Source: an uncultured Clostridia bacterium
GTDB taxonomy: Bacteria; Bacillota; Clostridia; Christensenellales; Pumilibacteraceae
DNA: 48,014 nt
Direction: 5' to 3'
NCBI GenBank assembly: GCA_947384195.1
Contig: CANDGE010000002.1
Location: forward strand, 1-48,014
Shown here: in pieces, positions 44,491 to 48,014 of the stretch
How positions within the stretch are numbered: position 1 is the first letter of the stretch
Layout of the letters: each line of letters begins with the position of its first letter
Notes under the pieces: model-generated
Databases searched by the model: none
What the model saw: the letters and a program-made list of their open reading frames with translations, nothing else
Told to the model about the DNA's origin: nothing
Position numbers and translations under genes: made by a program

Positions 44491-46149
44491 TCAACCTTTA
44501 TACAGGTAGTCCCATTTATTGACGCTGAACAAGCCTTTATGATTGAGCTTGACATCGGGTATGACTATGAGCGTAAGGAACGACAACAGCATGAACGGTT
44601 CGATGCTTTTGTTGTAGTCCATTTGTTCGAGCGCGGCAAAAAGCTTGGCGCGCGTTTCTATGGCTTTGTCGGCGGACATATCCGTCATGAGTCCGGCTAT
44701 TTCGAGCGGGAGCTTGCCTATGAGCTTGCCGTTTTTTACTACCACGAGCCCGCCGTCATCGCCCAAGCTGTTTACTGCGAGCAGCATATCCTTTGCGTTG
44801 TCGCCGAGCGCCGTTATGTTGTGCGCGTCGTGCCCGACGGTCTGCGCTATCGCGCCGCCTTTCAGGTTGAATCCGTCCACAAAGCAGTGCCCTATATTGC
44901 CGCTCGCGTCGTGACGCTCGATACTGCACATAATGTTGAGCCCGTCGCGCGCGGTCGCAGTCGCCGCTTCGGTCACTACCGTATCGGGAAACACGCGCAT
45001 GATCGGCATACCCGCTTTAAACTCGAACTCGAAGTCGCGTTCGGTCATCGCCTTGACGTGCACGCTTTTTCGCATTCCGTCGCACGGTGCGGGCTTTACG
45101 TCGAACAACGGTTTGCCGTCCTTTGCCACGAGCTTACCGCGATAATACACGTATTGCACGTTTTGCGCCGCGGCGTCGCCGCACACTATAAAGTCTGCGG
45201 AATATTCGGGCGCGATCGCGCCGTGACGCTTTATACCGTACGCCTCGAACGCGTTGAGCGAAGCTATCGTTACCGCGTCGATAGGCGACATGCCGCACTC
45301 GATCGCAAGCCGCACGGCATTGCCGACCGAGCCTATGCTTTTAAGATCCTCTATATTGCGGTCGTCGGTGCAAAACAAAAACCTGCGCATATTGCGCGCG
45401 TTGACCGCTTTTACGAGCGTTTTGAGATTTCGGGTCTGACTGCCTTCGCGGATAAGCACGTACATGCCCTTCCCGACCTTTTCTATCGCCTCGTCGACGC
45501 TCTCGCACTCATGATCGGTCGTTATCCCGCCGCAAAGATATGCGTTGAGCGCATTGCCGGATACCGACGGCGCATGACCGTCGACGATCTCGCAAACTTC
45601 GAGTTTTTTCATGACGTCGGGATCGCAGCCCACGACGCCGGGAAAATTCATCATTTCGCCCAGTCCGAACAAGCCAAGTTCGTTGACCGCTTTTTCGACC
45701 GCCGCCGCGTCGAGCACGCAACCCGCATGGTCCTCGCCCGTAGCGGGCACGCATGACGGCATCATAAAATGCACGTCCGCAGGAATGCCCTTGACGTCGT
45801 CGATCATGAACTTGATCCCGTCTATGCCGCAAACATTGGCTATTTCGTGCGGATCGGCGTTGAACGCAGTCACGCCGCGCGGTATGGCAAGTTTAAGATA
45901 CTCGCTCGGCCGAACCATGACCGACTCGAAATGCAGGTGCGCGTCGTAGAACGACGGGATAACGTACTTGTCCGTACCGTCTATCTCGACTTTGCCCGAA
46001 TACTCGCCTACGCCGACTATCTTATCGCCGCACACGGCAACGTCGCCGCGCACGTAACGACCGTTGAAAACGTCGGCAACAGTCGCATTCTTGATGACGA
46101 GATCGGCTTTGACCCGTCCCGCCGCTACTTCTATCGATTTGTTTTTCAT
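44491..46149 (-). CDS. ade: Adenine deaminase
   Basis: 552 residues from the ATG at 46149 (AAGGGG upstream). Converts adenine to hypoxanthine and ammonia in purine salvage. Amidohydrolase fold with FYDAHLHFES (His71, His73), FNADPHEIANV, GLGEMMNFPGVVG, and a C-terminal half with HDAHNI and GDDGGLVVVKNG. Length and motifs match the AdeC type. It lies 40 bases behind the unknown 315-residue gene and is probably co-transcribed. Confidence 0.96.
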   Translation of the reverse strand: MKNKSIEVAAGRVKADLVIKNATVADVFNGRYVRGDVAVCGDKIVGVGEYSGKVEIDGTDKYVIPSFYDAHLHFESVMVRPSEYLKLAIPRGVTAFNADPHEIANVCGIDGIKFMIDDVKGIPADVHFMMPSCVPATGEDHAGCVLDAAAVEKAVNELGLFGLGEMMNFPGVVGCDPDVMKKLEVCEIVDGHAPSVSGNALNAYLCGGITTDHECESVDEAIEKVGKGMYVLIREGSQTRNLKTLVKAVNARNMRRFLFCTDDRNIEDLKSIGSVGNAVRLAIECGMSPIDAVTIASLNAFEAYGIKRHGAIAPEYSADFIVCGDAAAQNVQYVYYRGKLVAKDGKPLFDVKPAPCDGMRKSVHVKAMTERDFEFEFKAGMPIMRVFPDTVVTEAATATARDGLNIMCSIERHDASGNIGHCFVDGFNLKGGAIAQTVGHDAHNITALGDNAKDMLLAVNSLGDDGGLVVVKNGKLIGKLPLEIAGLMTDMSADKAIETRAKLFAALEQMDYNKSIEPFMLLSFLTLIVIPDVKLNHKGLFSVNKWDYLYKG

Positions 46150-46189
46150 ATCATGCCCCTTTGCATACCGCATTTATTATCGTAAAAAA

Positions 46190-47137
46190 TCAGACGTTGG
46201 CGTCGATGTTTTTTTGCATGAGCTCGGCAAGTTTTAAGTACTTGCTTATCACGGGCGAGTTTTGCGCGGCTTTGGCGTATTCTTTCAGATCGCGGATCAA
46301 CTCTTTCAGCGCCGCGCCGTCGCGGTCGCGAACTATGCGCTCCGTACGCGCCGCCGCATTCCAGTTCATTAGCCCCGTGCTGTCGGGATAGCACGACAGT
46401 AACGCCGTCGAGTACTCGCATACGAAATCTATGTCGCCGTTCGCCATGCGTTTTTCAAACAGGTCGAAAATGTGCTCGCGGCGATAGTCCATGAACGGCT
46501 TGTACCATTTGAGAAGCTTCTGCGCGCCGTCGAGCTCCGTTTCGTCGCCTATAAGCATCGAGCCCTTGACCGTCATCGCTTGTTCGTATACCTTTTTGTC
46601 GTGCAAAAGCTCGTCGAGCTTTTCGTCGAATTCTTCGTCGACGGGCTCGTTTGTCGCGTCGAGATAAAAATAGTACGTATACCACAGCGGGCGCAGGTGT
46701 TTAAACAGATTGCACACGCAGTACGCCGCCGCATACAGCGATATCGCGGCTATGGGCGCGCGATCGTCGGGCGGGATCACTTCGCTCGAAACAAGACGGT
46801 CGTATAGCGGCGAGCCGTGATCGTATTTGATAAAGTATTCGCCGCGGCGCTCGAACCAACGCCCGCCGTTAGGCAGTACGTCGGACGATGCCGACGTGTG
46901 CGTGAATTCGGGCGCGTCGGGCGAATAGTCGGGGTGACGGCTCGGCTCGATCAGAAAACAACAGCCGTACTCGAACAGCGCGTTGAACGGGTGCGCCGCA
47001 TAGTCGGGATACACCGCACAAGCAAAACAGTATAGATTGTACAACAACGAGCGTTTTTGATCATAGCTCAGATCGCTGTCGCCTATCGCTTCAAACGTCG
47101 GCTCGAATAGTTCTTTTACGGTGTCTTTTACGTCCAT
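46190..47137 (-). CDS. Hypothetical soluble protein upstream of ade
   Basis: 315 residues, not recognised. Acidic, unusually rich in Tyr, Phe and Cys in the first 190 residues (for example LYNLYCFACAVYPDY), mostly helical by composition. No signal peptide, membrane helix or catalytic motif. GAGG precedes the ATG and a good promoter lies upstream. Being first in an operon with adenine deaminase suggests a link to purine metabolism, but nothing in the protein shows it. Confidence 0.8.
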   Translation of the reverse strand: MDVKDTVKELFEPTFEAIGDSDLSYDQKRSLLYNLYCFACAVYPDYAAHPFNALFEYGCCFLIEPSRHPDYSPDAPEFTHTSASSDVLPNGGRWFERRGEYFIKYDHGSPLYDRLVSSEVIPPDDRAPIAAISLYAAAYCVCNLFKHLRPLWYTYYFYLDATNEPVDEEFDEKLDELLHDKKVYEQAMTVKGSMLIGDETELDGAQKLLKWYKPFMDYRREHIFDLFEKRMANGDIDFVCEYSTALLSCYPDSTGLMNWNAAARTERIVRDRDGAALKELIRDLKEYAKAAQNSPVISKYLKLAELMQKNIDANV

Positions 47138-47175
47138 TTATTCCTCGACAGAATTTTCGGTTTTTATATGCTTAT

Positions 47176-47204
47176 ATGATAAACCTTTTCGTCGATTAAG
47201 TCAA
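47176..47204 (-). promoter_or_regulatory. Promoter of the hypothetical gene-ade operon
   Basis: TTGACT (47199-47204) and TATCAT (47176-47181), 17-base spacer, minus strand. Confidence 0.72.
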
Positions 47205-47209
47205 GCCCC

Positions 47210-47556
47210 CTACTTCTTTTGAAAAAGAAGTAGGCAAGAAAACTTTACATTTTTTGTTCGCATATTATAAGTTCTTTCTCACTATTTATTTTAATGTTTT
47301 ATTATTACTTCTTTACTATTGCTTTTGAAAAAGAAATTGCCAAGAAAACTTTGCGTTTTTATTTCGCGTATTATAAGTGCTTTCTCTCTATTTATTTAAA
47401 TGCTTTATTATTACTTCTTTACTATTGCTTTTGAAAAAAATTGCCAAAAAAACTTTACATTTTTTTGCGTATTATAAGTGCTTTCCGCCTTAGATACTTT
47501 TTTATTATTACGTCTATATTGCTTTATATTTGAAAAAAAGTTGACAAGAAAAGCGT
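47210..47556. repeat. 106-bp tandem repeat, about 3.3 units, AT-rich
   Basis: Units begin with CTTTTGAAAA at 47216, 47322 and 47428, exactly 106 bases apart, with a partial fourth at about 47522. Each holds GCCAAGAAAACTTT, a TATTATAAGTGCTTTC box and a TTTATTATTAC stretch. The third unit has diverged. The first unit opens with a perfect hairpin, CTACTTCTTTT-GA-AAAAGAAGTAG (47210-47233). The stretch is far more AT-rich than its surroundings and carries no gene. Confidence 0.85.
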
Positions 47557-47589
47557 ACTTCCCGAATCAGACATACGATTATAAAAAAG

Positions 47590-47612
47590 CTCTCAAACAA
47601 TTTGTTCGAGAG
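47590..47612. terminator. Bidirectional terminator of the TIGR04076 gene
   Basis: CTCTCAAACAA / TTGTTCGAGAG stem with one mismatch, flanked by A6 and T6 runs, 19 bases beyond the stop at 47632. Confidence 0.85.
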
Positions 47613-47631
47613 TTTTTTAAATACACATTAT

Positions 47632-47985
47632 TTACAAAGATAAATCAAAATTTATCGTTTTTATTTCGACTGTTCCGTAGTTGCTTCCAACTTTAAAAAT
47701 CACAGGACGCAAACCGTCGTTGCAACTGCAAATTGCTACGCCTTTTTCTTTTATCCAATCTCCGTAGTAAAATAACTGCTCCTGCACTCCGTGTGCCAAT
47801 GCAAAAACATACTGATAAATTGCTTTCCACGCTTCATCGCACAATCCGACGGGTTTTGCATAATCGGCATAGAATACCTGCCCCGCTTTATGAAAGGGAC
47901 AGGTGGATAAACCTTCCACCCCATATTGTTCCGCCAATTCTTTATCAAGTGTAGTTTTTAGAACTGTTATTTTTACTTTGTTCAT
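47632..47985 (-). CDS. TIGR04076 family protein
   Basis: 117 residues, complete. VKITVLKTTL start, CPFHKAGQVFYAD (Cys29), WKAIYQYVFALAHG, GVAICSCNDGLRPVIFKV: the pattern of the small TIGR04076 family of clostridia, function unknown, with conserved Cys residues that may bind metal. GGAG precedes the ATG. More AT-rich than most of the window. Confidence 0.85.
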   Translation of the reverse strand: MNKVKITVLKTTLDKELAEQYGVEGLSTCPFHKAGQVFYADYAKPVGLCDEAWKAIYQYVFALAHGVQEQLFYYGDWIKEKGVAICSCNDGLRPVIFKVGSNYGTVEIKTINFDLSL

Positions 47986-48014
47986 TTTACGATTCTCCGC
48001 TAAATTGAAATTTA

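Noticed and set aside
47210..47556. CRISPR array
   Set aside because: The period is 106 bases of related sequence throughout, with no short repeat separated by unique spacers, and no cas gene.

Overview
The window looks like one end of a metagenome-assembled contig from an uncultured, Gram-positive-type member of the Bacillota (Clostridia-like, probably gut-associated). The grounds are an ER-type (SipW) signal peptidase locus, lipoproteins without outer-membrane genes, an AgrC/AgrA-type sensor and regulator pair, a YybS-like gene beside rplI, and textbook TTGACA-17-TATAAT promoters. The species cannot be named from sequence alone. Bases 1-37 are not biological: they carry a complete Illumina TruSeq read-2 adapter, so the left edge is a library artefact that cuts the first gene. 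I saw no rRNA, tRNA, CRISPR array, insertion sequence or phage gene.

Nearly all genes lie on the minus strand. From left to right: (a) 38-8497, a six-gene surface-protein operon read from one promoter at 8615-8643: two TasA/CalY-like proteins, a 1243-residue beta-helix protein, a membrane-anchored relative, a SipW peptidase with a long histone-H1-like tail, and a truncated membrane protein. (b) 8991-10172, an SPFH membrane protein and a ribbon-helix-helix regulator with a twin-palindrome operator. (c) A plus-strand YitT-type gene with a near-leaderless promoter. (d) 11352-15568, phosphofructokinase, exopolyphosphatase and polyphosphate kinase. (e) 15721-16431, a lipoprotein and a divergent HTH regulator with three identical-class operators, followed by a flavin reductase-like gene. 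(f) 17286-25760, an AgrA/AgrC-type two-component system, a circularly permuted membrane-bound GH3 glycosidase and a carbohydrate-binding-like lipoprotein. (g) 26031-30228, M3 peptidase, MazG, Dus and cyclophilin. (h) 30340-33348, a Wzz-like protein with a GH13 glucosidase, then a divergent SDR gene. (i) 34381-42209, YybS-like protein, L9, PdxS, PdxT, patatin, ComEC-like hydrolase, RecF and an Mrr-like nuclease. (j) 42339-47985, an InlB-repeat lipoprotein, a twin DUF1540 protein, adenine deaminase with an unknown partner, a 106-bp tandem repeat and a TIGR04076 protein.

The best candidate for an under-described system is the SipW locus. Three of its exported proteins share the predicted cleavage pattern A|xY[VI][ST], and the peptidase is encoded in the same operon, so they are probably its dedicated substrates and may build a surface fibre or coat. 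The next most interesting items are two small regulatory modules whose operators can be read directly (RHH/SPFH and HTH/lipoprotein), the permuted GH3 enzyme with membrane segments at both ends, and two genes that appear to be transcribed without a leader. Domain names come from pattern recognition of the translations, not from database searches.
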